A stretch of 64,000 bases of DNA from Verrucomicrobiaceae bacterium (lineage in GTDB: Bacteria; Verrucomicrobiota; Verrucomicrobiia; Verrucomicrobiales; Verrucomicrobiaceae): positions 496,001 through 560,000 of the forward strand of contig JADJPM010000001.1 of NCBI GenBank assembly GCA_016713245.1, written 5' to 3'. This document shows positions 31,319-40,500 of the stretch, piece by piece. The position numbers and the translations under genes are program-made. A model generated the notes under the pieces. That model had not been told where the DNA came from. It was given only the letters and a program-made list of their open reading frames with translations, and made no database searches. Positions within the stretch are counted from its first letter, which is position 1. Each line of letters begins with the position of its first letter.

Positions 31319-32348
31319 CGAAGACCTTCGTGCCAGCATCCTCGACTGGCTGTGGCGAGGCTGGAGCAGCCTGGGCGTGGCCGGCGCTGGCAGCGCGAAT
31401 GCACGGACCGATCACGTCATCGATGTGGAGGTGTTGCTGCTAGCCACCACGGTCTGGGGCAGACGTGACCCACGTCTGTTTGATGAGGCACTCGACTGGC
31501 TGTGCCTGCATGGCTCGCTGGTTCACATGCAGCGACTGAAAAATCTGCATAAACAAAGCGGGCTCGGTGATGCGCCCGTGCTCGGAGCGATGGCGGATGT
31601 GGCTCAGCAACAGTCGTCTCAGGTGAAGTGGAAGGCACTGGCTGCGCCGACACGCCCCAAAGGCACGCTGGAGGCACTCTTCGTCGGTGGAAGCGGCCTT
31701 ACGCGAGTGAATGATCCGGTTTTCGCCCGGCACGGATTTCAGCGTGGCAGGCTGGAACTGCGGCAGATGAGCCTTGCACCTTCACCGGCTATTGCGGCGA
31801 ATCTTTGGCTCAAACTGCGCTGCCTGTTTGGCACCTCCACACGCGCGGAGATCATGCTGCATCTGCTCACCAGCGGCCCGATGACGGCTGCACGGATGGC
31901 GAGACTTTCGGGCTTCACCCAGCGATCCGTGCTGCTACCGCTGCGAGAGATGGCGCTCTCCGGGCACGTGATCGAGCCGCCTTCACCACCAAGAGAGCGC
32001 GTATTTCCTGGAAAGACACCCGCCAAACGTCATCGCGGTCCTTCGCTGGCCTATTCTGTCCGTGCCGAAGAGTGGAGCTTTCTTCGCACCTGGAACGACC
32101 CCGCCGACTTCCCGAAGCATGTGCCCGTCACAGCCCTGCTGGCTGCTTGTCAAAGTCTGGATGGCGTGACCGAGGAGGGTGATCAAGAAACGCTGGCCAT
32201 TCGCTGTCGCGAGGCAGTCAAAAAACATCGTGTCCAATTGCACCAGCAAGGTTGGTCGGACGAATTGGGCCTGCAGCAGCGCATGACAGGCACTCAGTGG
32301 CTCGACCACATCGCAGAGAAGCTGCCTTTATTGTTTCAATCTCTTTAA
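31299..32348 (+). CDS. Winged-helix protein of the NTase module (candidate antitoxin/regulator)
   Basis: A 349-aa protein with a C-terminal winged helix at about residues 180-265 (TSTRAEIMLHLLTSGPMTAARMARLSG, then FTQRSVLLPLREMALSGHVIEP and YSVRAEEWSF). The N-terminal half is helical and otherwise unassigned. ArsR/MarR-like wings followed by a short beta hairpin are visible. Its 20-nt overlap with the NTase gene indicates coupled expression. It is a candidate neutraliser and repressor acting at the palindrome 30668-30712. Different from AbiEi in size (AbiEi is usually ~200-300 aa) and order. Confidence 0.6.
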   Translation: MSPSNFNEDLRASILDWLWRGWSSLGVAGAGSANARTDHVIDVEVLLLATTVWGRRDPRLFDEALDWLCLHGSLVHMQRLKNLHKQSGLGDAPVLGAMADVAQQQSSQVKWKALAAPTRPKGTLEALFVGGSGLTRVNDPVFARHGFQRGRLELRQMSLAPSPAIAANLWLKLRCLFGTSTRAEIMLHLLTSGPMTAARMARLSGFTQRSVLLPLREMALSGHVIEPPSPPRERVFPGKTPAKRHRGPSLAYSVRAEEWSFLRTWNDPADFPKHVPVTALLAACQSLDGVTEEGDQETLAIRCREAVKKHRVQLHQQGWSDELGLQQRMTGTQWLDHIAEKLPLLFQSL

Positions 32349-32355
32349 TCCCACC

Positions 32356-33135
32356 ATGCCCACCCCCATCCGCGTCACCATCTGGAACGAATTCGTGCAC
32401 GAGCGTCAAAATCCTGCGGTGGCCGAAATTTACCCCAAAGGCATTCATGGGCTGCTGGCGGAGGTTTTGGGCAAAAACGACGATTTCATCATCCGCACGG
32501 CGACGCTCGATGAGCCGGAGCAGGGTGTCTCGCAGGCGATTCTCGATGAAACGGACGTTTTGCTGTGGTGGGGGCATGCGGCGCATGATCAGGTGCTCGA
32601 TGAAACGGTGACGCGGGTGCAGCAGCGCGTGCTGGCGGGAATGGGGCTCATCGTTTTGCACTCCGGGCACTGGTCGAAGCTCTTCAAACGGCTCATGGGC
32701 ACGAGCTGTGCGCTGTGCTGGCGTGAGGCGGGCGAGCGGGAACGCGTTTGGGTGGTGAATCCGGGTCATCCCATCGCCGCGGGGCTAGGCGCCTGCATCG
32801 AGATCGAGCAATCGGAGATGTATGGCGAGCCGTTTGGCATCCCGACGCCGGACGAACTGATCTTTGTGTCGTGGTTCCAAGGCGGCGAGGTCTTCCGCAG
32901 CGGCGCGACGTGGACGCGCGGCAGCGGTCGCATCTTTTACTTCAGCCCGGGGCATGAGGTGTATCCCATTTATCACCATCCCGATGTGCAGCGTGTGATC
33001 GCGAACGGCATCCGCTGGGCGCGGCCGCAGGGTCGGCCGTTGAACACGCCGCGTCCGGTGCCGGTGGAGCAGGCGCGGGAGCCGATCGCCGTGCGCGGCG
33101 GCTCGGTGCATGATGCGGACGGAAAGCTGGCGTAG
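32356..33135 (+). CDS. ThuA-domain protein (trehalose-utilisation type)
   Basis: A 259-aa ThuA/class I glutamine-amidotransferase-like fold. IRVTIWNEFVHERQNP is the ThuA opening, TDVLLWWGHAAHDQVLDE the second strand, GLIVLHSGHWSKLFKRLMG the elbow position, and RIFYFSPGHEVYPIYHHPDVQRVIANGIRWA the conserved end. No signal peptide, so cytoplasmic. Members take part in trehalose/disaccharide oxidation or occur with dehydrogenases in Verrucomicrobia; function here is inferred only from family. It follows the winged-helix gene by 7 nt. A stem-loop at 33138-33181 may end its transcript. Confidence 0.88.
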   Translation: MPTPIRVTIWNEFVHERQNPAVAEIYPKGIHGLLAEVLGKNDDFIIRTATLDEPEQGVSQAILDETDVLLWWGHAAHDQVLDETVTRVQQRVLAGMGLIVLHSGHWSKLFKRLMGTSCALCWREAGERERVWVVNPGHPIAAGLGACIEIEQSEMYGEPFGIPTPDELIFVSWFQGGEVFRSGATWTRGSGRIFYFSPGHEVYPIYHHPDVQRVIANGIRWARPQGRPLNTPRPVPVEQAREPIAVRGGSVHDADGKLA

Positions 33136-33137
33136 CA

Positions 33138-33181
33138 GGCCGGGCAAGGAAGGCGCTGAGAATGACCTTGCCTGACCGGCC
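33138..33181 (+). terminator. Stem-loop after the ThuA gene
   Basis: GGCCGG (33138-33143) and GCAAGG (33144-33149) pair with CCTTGC (33166-33171) and CCGGCC (33176-33181), with a 4-nt bulge. No T-tract follows, so it may be a Rho-assisted or 3'-stabilising structure rather than an intrinsic terminator. Confidence 0.4.
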
Positions 33182-33243
33182 TCTGTGATGGCATCGTAAC
33201 TGCTGTCAGAGGTTGGTTACCCTCACCAGCCTCTCCCTCGCTC

Positions 33244-34809
33244 ATGCGCCCCCCCTCTCCCCAACGCCCCCGAGGCTTTCACGTCGCTGGAAACAGCCTC
33301 GTGCCGATCTTGATCATCGTCGCCGCGCTGGCCATCAGCACCGCGATTTTCTTCCTCTTCACGAAAAAGAAGATAGAGGCCGGAAAAGCCGCCGAGGTGG
33401 CCGCGACACCGGCCAAAACCTCCGAAGAGCCATCGAAGGCCGCCCCCGGCGCTGAGGCCCCGATGTCCGCAGCGGGTGAAAAACCCGCCGTTCCGGGCTC
33501 CAAGCCTGCCGCCACCGCCGCGACGCCCATGTCGGCAGCACCCGAGCCTGCCTCGTTTGGCTTTGCCCGCCCGCTCGATCTCGGCAAGCAGATGGCCCGC
33601 AGCCTCGCCGCGGGCGATTTTGCCACCGCAGGAAAGCTGGCTGCGGCCGCCGATCCCGAGCAGGCCGCGATGGCAGCGCAGTTGATGCAAAAACTGGCCG
33701 AAATGGGCTTCAAACCCGGCTCGGAGGATCAAGTGGAGCTTCTCGGTCTCGTGGAGAATCGCACCCGCATCGCCCTGCCGCTCATGAAGCCCGGCAGCCC
33801 AGGCCCGGTGCGCCTCCAGCTCGATATCGAGCGGGATGAACGCATGGGATGGAAGGTGGCGAAAGTCACGCTGCCGAAAGAAGCCAGCGCCGCGCTGGCC
33901 GCTCTCACCCCGCCCCCTTCAGCGGCAGCGGCTCCTGCCGCAGTCGCTGCCACCACACCCGCGATGGCTCCGGGTGCCGCTCCCGCCACAGCCCCGGCGA
34001 CTCCGCCCGTTCCCACACCTCCGACGCCTGCGATGGCGACGAAGTCTCTTTTCGCCATCGAGGAAACCCAAGACGCGCTCGGCTTTGCCAGCGACTTCGT
34101 GCGGCTGCTGCTGGAGCATGATTTCACCTCCGCGAAGAAGTATGTAGATGAGAAAAAGGTGCCCGTGGAGCGCCTCGTGGGCCTCTGCATCGTCTTTGAA
34201 GAAGGGCAGTATCGCCTGAAGCCGAGCAAGCCGCTCATCGTCACGGTGGCAAACCCCGAGGTGTCGTGGGTGATCGCTCAGGTCGAGTCTGAATCGCTCC
34301 AGCAGAGCACAGAGTTCGGACTGGAGCTGAAGCGTGAGAGTGCCTCCAGCTCGTGGAAGGTCGCGGGCGTGAACCTTTCGCAGATTCTCGGCTCCTTTGC
34401 CCAGAGTGCGAACAAGCTCGGCATCCCCTACACGCCCATCGTGCAGAATCCGAAGGGCGGTGAATCCCTCGCGCTCTACTTTGAATACGACCGCGCCGAG
34501 CTCCATCCTCGGGCGCAGAAGCAGCTCGAAGTCGTCGCCGGCATGCTGAAATCCGACCCGGCGAAAAAACTGCGCATCACCGGCCACACCGACGCCCGCG
34601 GGGACGATGCCTACAACGTCCATCTGTCCCAAACTCGAGCCGAATCCGTCAAGCAGCAGCTCGTGGCTCTCGGCGTGCCTTCCGATCAGGTGGAGACGAC
34701 CGGCCTCGGCAAAGCGCAGCCCCTTGGCCCCAATCAAAAGGCCGATGGCTCCGACGATCCCGCTGGCCGCTCCCGCAATCGCCGCGCGGAGATCTTTTTG
34801 GATTTCTGA
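33244..34809 (+). CDS. OmpA-family cell-envelope protein
   Basis: A 521-aa protein with a single N-terminal membrane helix (LVPILIIVAALAISTAIFFLF) and long Ala/Pro-rich linkers (~45-100 and ~210-260). Two globular middle segments, each holding a short module about 90-100 aa long (GKQMARSLAAGDFATAGKLAA and ASDFVRLLLEHDFTSAKKYV), look like copies. The OmpA C-terminal peptidoglycan-binding domain then follows (SLALYFEYDRAELHP, TGHTDARGDDAYNVHLSQTRAESVK, GRSRNRRAEIFLD) with its conserved Asp/Arg. It likely anchors the envelope to peptidoglycan. The duplicated module is unassigned and probably binds something in the periplasm. Confidence 0.85.
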   Translation: MRPPSPQRPRGFHVAGNSLVPILIIVAALAISTAIFFLFTKKKIEAGKAAEVAATPAKTSEEPSKAAPGAEAPMSAAGEKPAVPGSKPAATAATPMSAAPEPASFGFARPLDLGKQMARSLAAGDFATAGKLAAAADPEQAAMAAQLMQKLAEMGFKPGSEDQVELLGLVENRTRIALPLMKPGSPGPVRLQLDIERDERMGWKVAKVTLPKEASAALAALTPPPSAAAAPAAVAATTPAMAPGAAPATAPATPPVPTPPTPAMATKSLFAIEETQDALGFASDFVRLLLEHDFTSAKKYVDEKKVPVERLVGLCIVFEEGQYRLKPSKPLIVTVANPEVSWVIAQVESESLQQSTEFGLELKRESASSSWKVAGVNLSQILGSFAQSANKLGIPYTPIVQNPKGGESLALYFEYDRAELHPRAQKQLEVVAGMLKSDPAKKLRITGHTDARGDDAYNVHLSQTRAESVKQQLVALGVPSDQVETTGLGKAQPLGPNQKADGSDDPAGRSRNRRAEIFLDF

Positions 34810-34823
34810 TCCTTGCTTCTCGC

Positions 34824-35183
34824 ATGCCCGGTCCTCTCCTCATCCGTCACGAAGGGCACACGCCTCGCGAGCGCAGCACTTGCGGCTGGCGAGACCGGCT
34901 CATCAGCCGGGAGGATGCCGAACTGAATCCCGCCGCCTGGGCGCACGCGGTGGACATTGATGGAGCCAAGCTGCACTACCACAAGCGCTCCACGGAACTC
35001 TACTACGTCCTCGAAGGCGGTGGCACGGTGGTGCTCGATGGCGTGGAGCAGCCGGTGAGCAAGGGCTCACTCGTTCACATCCCGCCTGGCGTCGTGCACG
35101 GGGCTCGAGGCCAGATGCGCGTGCTCGTCGTCGGCATTCCAGACATCGCCGAGGATGACTACTTTGAAGTAGGCGAAGCCTGA
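34824..35183 (+). CDS. Cupin-domain protein
   Basis: 119 aa, single cupin: ELNPAAWAHAVDIDGAKLHYHKRSTELYYVLEG supplies the HxH/E metal-binding set (motif 1), PPGVVHGARG the motif 2 His. A metal-dependent enzyme or sensor of unknown substrate. No signal peptide. Its last 25 nt overlap the convergent Nudix gene, tail to tail. Confidence 0.85.
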   Translation: MPGPLLIRHEGHTPRERSTCGWRDRLISREDAELNPAAWAHAVDIDGAKLHYHKRSTELYYVLEGGGTVVLDGVEQPVSKGSLVHIPPGVVHGARGQMRVLVVGIPDIAEDDYFEVGEA

Positions 35184-35716
35184 AGCCCACTCTCACGCAG
35201 CCGCCGCACGGCCTCGGCATTCGAGCCAAAGGCAAATTGCTCCAGCGGCACCTCGTCGAGCTTCATCGGCATCCACTCCATCACCTCGGCCGGATCGGCT
35301 CGAAGGCCGTCAAAGCTCTCGATGCGTGCCACAAAGAAGAGATCAATCGTCGGCCACACAAAGCCCTGGAAGAGGTAGCGGTTGTTCAGCGAGACAAAGT
35401 AGCGAAACGCCTCCGGTGGAATGTGCAGGCCGGTTTCCTCGCGGGTCTCGCGGGAGGCACCTTCCTCACCGCTTTCTTCCGGCTCGATCACCCCACCGGG
35501 CATGCCGAGCAGGCCCAGACCCGGCTCATGACCGCGACGGATCACCAGCAGGCGATCCTGCGCATCGAGGATCAAGGCCACCGCCGCTGGAATGGGCGTG
35601 ATGAAGTGGCGAAAGCCGCAGCGCTCGCAGCGGAATTCGCGATCGCTCATCGTTTTCAAATCGGGAGCGCCGCAGTCGGAGCAGAATTGGTAGGGTTTGG
35701 GCATCGCAGCGGCCAT
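35159..35716 (-). CDS. Zinc-ribbon Nudix hydrolase
   Basis: A 185-aa enzyme with an N-terminal C4 zinc ribbon (FCSDCGAPD ... FRCERCGFRHF) and a Nudix domain whose box reads GVIEPEESGEEGASRE then TREETGL, a perfect Gx5Ex7REUxEExGU. The arrangement is that of NudC/YfcD-like ADP-ribose or NAD pyrophosphatases, though 185 aa is shorter than NudC. I start at ATG 35716; a second ATG at 35704 is equally possible. Substrate not assignable. Converges on the cupin gene. Confidence 0.85.
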   Translation of the reverse strand: MAAAMPKPYQFCSDCGAPDLKTMSDREFRCERCGFRHFITPIPAAVALILDAQDRLLVIRRGHEPGLGLLGMPGGVIEPEESGEEGASRETREETGLHIPPEAFRYFVSLNNRYLFQGFVWPTIDLFFVARIESFDGLRADPAEVMEWMPMKLDEVPLEQFAFGSNAEAVRRLRESGLQASPTSK

Positions 35717-35773
35717 CAGAACGCGAGATTCCTCGTTGGCGAGCGTCTATTTCATGTTCATTCTCCGCTCCCG

Positions 35774-36655
35774 ATGAATGCTTCCCTGCTGCAAACCTGG
35801 CTCCGCCTTTCCGATGGGCGGCAGCATGCCCTGAAAGGCACCTGCGGCATCGGTCGGCACCCGACGAACACACTTCAGCTCTCCAGCAGCGAGGTCTCAC
35901 GCCGCCACGCCATCATTCAGGCGCAGGGCGAGGCGGAGTTTTGGATCGTCGATCTCGGCAGTGCCAATGGCACCTATATCAATGGCAGACGCCTTTCCCA
36001 GGCCGTGCGTCTGCGGAATGGCGATGTCATTCGCATCGCCGATGTGGAACTCGAATTTGCCACGGAGATCCTCAGCGCCATGCACCCTTCTGGAAAAGCC
36101 GTCATGGCTTCCACCATGATCCGCATGGAACAAGCCGAGTGCTGGCTCATGGTGGCGGACATCGAAGGCTCCACCAAGCTCGCCCAGAATACGGCCCCGG
36201 AAAAATACCCGCGCCTTACCGGCACCTGGTTCAAAGAGTGCCGCCAGATCATCGACGACTGCGGCGGCCACATGTCGAAGTACCTCGGCGATGGCTTTTT
36301 CTGCTACTGGACCGGCGGTGAGGGCAGCCACATCCGCGTGCGTCAGGCCATCGCAAAGCTCCGCGAGGCCCAGACGACCTCCACCCTGCCCTTCCGCGTC
36401 GTTTTGCACCATGGCAGCACCGTGCTCGGCAGCGTGCCCACCATGAGCGAACTCAATCTGCACGGCCCCGAGGTGAACTTCGTCTTCCGCATCGAGAAAA
36501 TCGCCGCCAACCTCGGCCAGCGCATGCTCTTCTCCGAAAAAGCCATGCTTCAGCTCCAGGCAGAAAACGAGGTCGTCCTCGCCGGTGAGAGCCACGTGGA
36601 TGGCTACACCGGGAACTTCAAGTTTTTCGCTCCGCCAGGGCCGAAGGTAGCATGA
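35774..36655 (+). CDS. FHA-domain protein fused to a class III nucleotidyl cyclase-like domain
   Basis: A 293-aa protein. Residues ~20-95: FHA phosphothreonine-binding domain with the signature GIGRHPTNTLQLSSSEVSRRHAII and LGSANGTYINGRRL. Residues ~120-285: class III cyclase homology domain, with metal-binding Asp in LMVADIEGSTKLAQ and a second in YLGDGFFCYW. Substrate-specifying positions cannot be confirmed, so cAMP production is inference. It would couple kinase signalling (window encodes a Hanks kinase and a PP2C phosphatase) to cyclic nucleotide synthesis. Start at 35774 chosen for the FHA domain. Confidence 0.85.
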   Translation: MNASLLQTWLRLSDGRQHALKGTCGIGRHPTNTLQLSSSEVSRRHAIIQAQGEAEFWIVDLGSANGTYINGRRLSQAVRLRNGDVIRIADVELEFATEILSAMHPSGKAVMASTMIRMEQAECWLMVADIEGSTKLAQNTAPEKYPRLTGTWFKECRQIIDDCGGHMSKYLGDGFFCYWTGGEGSHIRVRQAIAKLREAQTTSTLPFRVVLHHGSTVLGSVPTMSELNLHGPEVNFVFRIEKIAANLGQRMLFSEKAMLQLQAENEVVLAGESHVDGYTGNFKFFAPPGPKVA

Positions 36656-36668
36656 TCTGCCATCACTC

Positions 36669-37145
36669 TTACTGGAGAGAATTGAGCCTGAAACCCTCCA
36701 ACTCGGCCAGCATTCGCGCTTTGCCATCGAAGCTCCAAAACTCATCGCAATCCAGAAGCCGAGCCTGGGCCACATGCAGGATGTCGTAGGTTCGGAAGCC
36801 GTGTTTGGCCGTGTGGCGCTGGCTCAAGGCGCGAAACTCGCGACGCAACGCACTCCAGGAAACCTCGCAGGCGAAAAAGACACCTGCTTCCCTCACATGG
36901 TCCTCGAATGAGGCGATGGCGGCCGACGCTGTCTCGGGCGAAACTCGCCACTGACCGCCATGACGGGCCAAATGCACATGCAGCTCAAAAGCATTAGTGA
37001 TCTCCGCCCAGAGCAGCGAAGTCACCGGCAAGGCGTCCGATTGCCGGGCGAAGGCCTCCGTCACCTGAGCGCGTGCGAGGTTAAACGCCCCGACATCAAT
37101 GTAGAGCGAAATGAGAAAGTTCGTGTCGGCGTAGGGACGCATCAT
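36669..37145 (-). CDS. PIN-domain protein, probable toxin (second copy)
   Basis: 158 aa. Acidic catalytic residues in YADTNFLISLY (Asp7), LLWAEITNAFELH, FRTYDILHVAQAR and SFDGKARML. Clear relative of the PIN protein at 20768. ATGA overlap with the antitoxin upstream. Predicted RNase toxin. Confidence 0.85.
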   Translation of the reverse strand: MMRPYADTNFLISLYIDVGAFNLARAQVTEAFARQSDALPVTSLLWAEITNAFELHVHLARHGGQWRVSPETASAAIASFEDHVREAGVFFACEVSWSALRREFRALSQRHTAKHGFRTYDILHVAQARLLDCDEFWSFDGKARMLAELEGFRLNSLQ

Positions 37146-37417
37146 TCACCGCGGATGGCTTGGAAAAAGGCGGCTTCCGCTTCCGCCGTGAGCTTGGTGT
37201 CGCCCAGACGAGTTTGAAGCGATTTAAAATCGGGCACGGCAGTCATCCGAGGCCGACGGGCACTCGTCGGGGCGGTGGCCTCCAATTTGAAAGTGCTGCA
37301 GTCCTGGCTTTCCAGCATCAGACTTCCGCGTTCCTCACAATCCCTCAATATCCGGTCCCAAGCAGGGTCGGACTCCGAAATGGCATAAACGCCGGGTTCT
37401 TTGAGTGTAGCTGTCAT
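37142..37417 (-). CDS. Antitoxin partner of the second PIN toxin
   Basis: 91 aa. Unlike the first antitoxin it has no obvious Phd fold; the middle (PTSARRPRMTAVPDFKSL) is basic and proline-rich and the C-terminus (TKLTAEAEAAFFQAIRGE) is helical and acidic, suiting toxin binding. Assignment rests on its overlap with the PIN gene. Function is inferred. Confidence 0.65.
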   Translation of the reverse strand: MTATLKEPGVYAISESDPAWDRILRDCEERGSLMLESQDCSTFKLEATAPTSARRPRMTAVPDFKSLQTRLGDTKLTAEAEAAFFQAIRGE

Positions 37418-37561
37418 GGCGCGAAGATGCTCGTTCTGGCTGGAGACGCAACCACCTCGTCATGTCCACCACCCCCCATGCACAATCCCGCCCTGACACT
37501 CTCCTGACGCAAGGTTTGCGGCTCTTTCCCCGTTTTTTGCGGCCCCAAGCCATCCTTTGCC

Positions 37562-40500
37562 ATGAAGAATCGTCTACTCACTGCCGCGCTCGTTTTGTCT
37601 GCTGTGTCTGCCTATGCGCAGGCTCCGAAGAAAGATGAAGGCATCGATCCATCCAAGCCGGTGTCGTTTTACAAACACATCCGCCCGATCTTCCAGGCGC
37701 AGTGCAATGGCTGCCATCAGCCGGCGAAGAAAAAGGGCGATTACATCATGACGGAGTTCGCGGCCTTGCTGAAGGGCGGCGAGGAGGCGGTGGCCGTGGT
37801 GCCGGGCAAGGCGGCGGAGTCGAATTTGCTGAAGCTCATCAAACCGGATGCGCATGGCAAGGCGGAGATGCCGCAGAAGGCCGATGCGCTGCACGCAACG
37901 CAGATCGCGCTCATCGAGCGCTGGATCAATGAGGGCGCGAAGGACGACACGCCCGCGACGGCGAAGGCGCAATACGACATGGCGCATCCGCCAGTGTATG
38001 TGACGGCTCCGGCGGTCACGTCGGTCGAGTATTCGCCGGATGGCGCGATGATCGCGGTGGCGGGTTATCATGAGGTCTTGATTCACAAGGCGGACGGCAG
38101 CGGCCTCGTGGCGCGGCTCGTGGGACTCGCGGAGCGCATCCAGAAGCTCGCATGGTCGCCGGATGGCAAGAAGATCGCGGTCACCGGCGGCAGCCCGGCA
38201 CGCATGGGCGAGATCCAAATCTGGGACGTGGCGGCGAAGAAGCTCGAGCTGTCCAAATCGCTCACCTTTGACACGATCTACGGCGCGAGCTGGTCGCCCG
38301 ATGGCAAGCAGCTCGCGTTTGGCTGCGCCGACAATGCCGTGCGGGCCATTGACACTGCCACGGGCAAGGAAACGCTCTTCATGGGCGGCCACAGCGATTG
38401 GGTGCTCGACACCGTGTGGGGCGTGGACGGCAAGCACGTCGTCTCCTGCGGTCGCGACATGAGCGTGAAGCTCACCGAGGTCGCCACGATGCGCTTCGTC
38501 GATAACGTCACCTCCATCACGCCGGGGGCACTCAAAGGCGGCGTGCAGGTGCTCGCTCGGCATCCGCAGCGCAACGAGGTGCTCATCGGCGGCACCGACG
38601 GCGTGCCCGCGATCTACCGCATGGAGCGCCTCACGAAGCGAGTCATCGGCGACAATGCGAACCTCATTCGCAAATTCCCCGCGATGCAGGGCCGCATCTT
38701 CGGCGTGGACTTCGCACCGGATGGCAAGCGCATCGTCGCGGGTGCCTCGTTTGAAGGAACCGGCGCGGTGAACATTTATAGCAGCGAATACGACAGCACC
38801 ATGCCCGACGCGGTGAAGAAGCTCGTCGAAACCGTGAACGGCAAAGGCAAGGAACTCGACGACTGGATCGTCAAAGACGTGAAGCAGCTCAGCAGCACGC
38901 CGCTGCCGAGCGGGGTGTTCAGCGTGACCTTCTCGCCGGATGGCAAAACAATCGCCGCCGCCGGTCAAGACGGCCAGATCCGCCTCATCGACGCCGCCAC
39001 GGGCAAAATCGCGAAGGAATTCGTCAGCGTGCCGCTCGTGAAGGAAAAAGTGCTCGCCGCCAGCGATGTGATCGCGGACGACACCGTGCGTGTGGACGTG
39101 AAAAAGGACGACAAGGTCGAAACGCTGCACACCGGCCCCACCGTGGCCTCCATCGAGGTCGAGCCCGCGAACATCAAAATCGGCAAGCCCAGCGAGTATG
39201 CGCAAATTTTGATCACCGCGAAGATGAGCGACGGCACGCGGGCCGATGTCACCCGCATGGCCAAAATCACCGCCGCGAAAGGCGACGTGGTGAAGATCGA
39301 CTCACGCGGCATGATTCGTCCCGACAAAGACGGTGCCACCGCCATCAACATCAGCTTCATGGGCCGCACGGCGAGTGTGCCTGCGAATGTCAGCGGCCTG
39401 AATGTGGCGCTGAAGCCGGATTACGTCCGCGACATCATGCCCATCACGTCAAAGCTCGGTTGCAATCAAGGCACCTGCCACGGCGCGAAGGAAGGCAAAG
39501 CGGGCTTCAAGCTCTCGCTGCGTGGTTACGATCCCATGTATGACGTGCTCGCGTACGCGGACGAACTCGCCAGCCGTCGTGCGAATGTCGCCTCGCCGGA
39601 GCATTCGCTCATGCTGCTGAAAGCCAGCGGTGCCGTGCCGCATGAAGGCGGCCAGCTCACCGTGCCGGGCGAGCTTTACTACGAATCGCTTAAAGCCTGG
39701 ATCAGCCAGGGCGCAAAGGTGAACCTCGCCACGCCGCGAGTGACCAGCATCGAGCTTTCGCCGAAAAATCCCGTCATCGAGCGCATCGGCGGCCGTCAGC
39801 AGCTCCGCGTGATCGCCCGTTATGCCGATGGTTATGTCAAAGACGTCACCGCCGAGGCCTTCCTCGAAAGCGGCAACGGCGATGTCATTGAAGCCGACAA
39901 AAAAGGCCTCATGACGAGCCTGCGTCGCGGCGAAGCCCCGATCCTCGCCCGCTTTGAAGGCGCTTACGCCGCCACCACCATCACCGTGATGGGTGATCGC
40001 ACCGGCTTCGCCTGGAAGCAGCCGGAAACCTGGAACAAGATCGACGAACTCGTCGCCGCGAAATGGCAGCGCATGAAGATCGAGCCGAGCGGCCTGTGCA
40101 GCGATGAGGACTTCCTCCGCCGCATCCACCTCGACCTCACCGGCCTGCCGCCGAAGCCCGAGGAAGTCGCCGCCTTCATCGCCGACAAACGCGCCACCCG
40201 CACGAAGCGCGGCGAGGTCGTCGATAAGCTCATCGGCAATCCCGATTTCGTCGAACACTGGGCCAACAAATGGGCCGACATGCTTCAGGTGAACTCGAAA
40301 ACACTCGGCAGCGAAGGCGCTATCAGCCTGCGGGCTTGGATCAAGCAGCAAGTCACCGACAACACGCCGTATGACCGCTTTGCGTATCGCATCGTCACCG
40401 CCACCGGCTCAAACAAAGACAATCCCGCCGCCGCTTACTTCAAAACGGTGCGCACGCCGGAAGAACTCGTCGAAAACACCACGCACCTGTTCCTGGCCAC

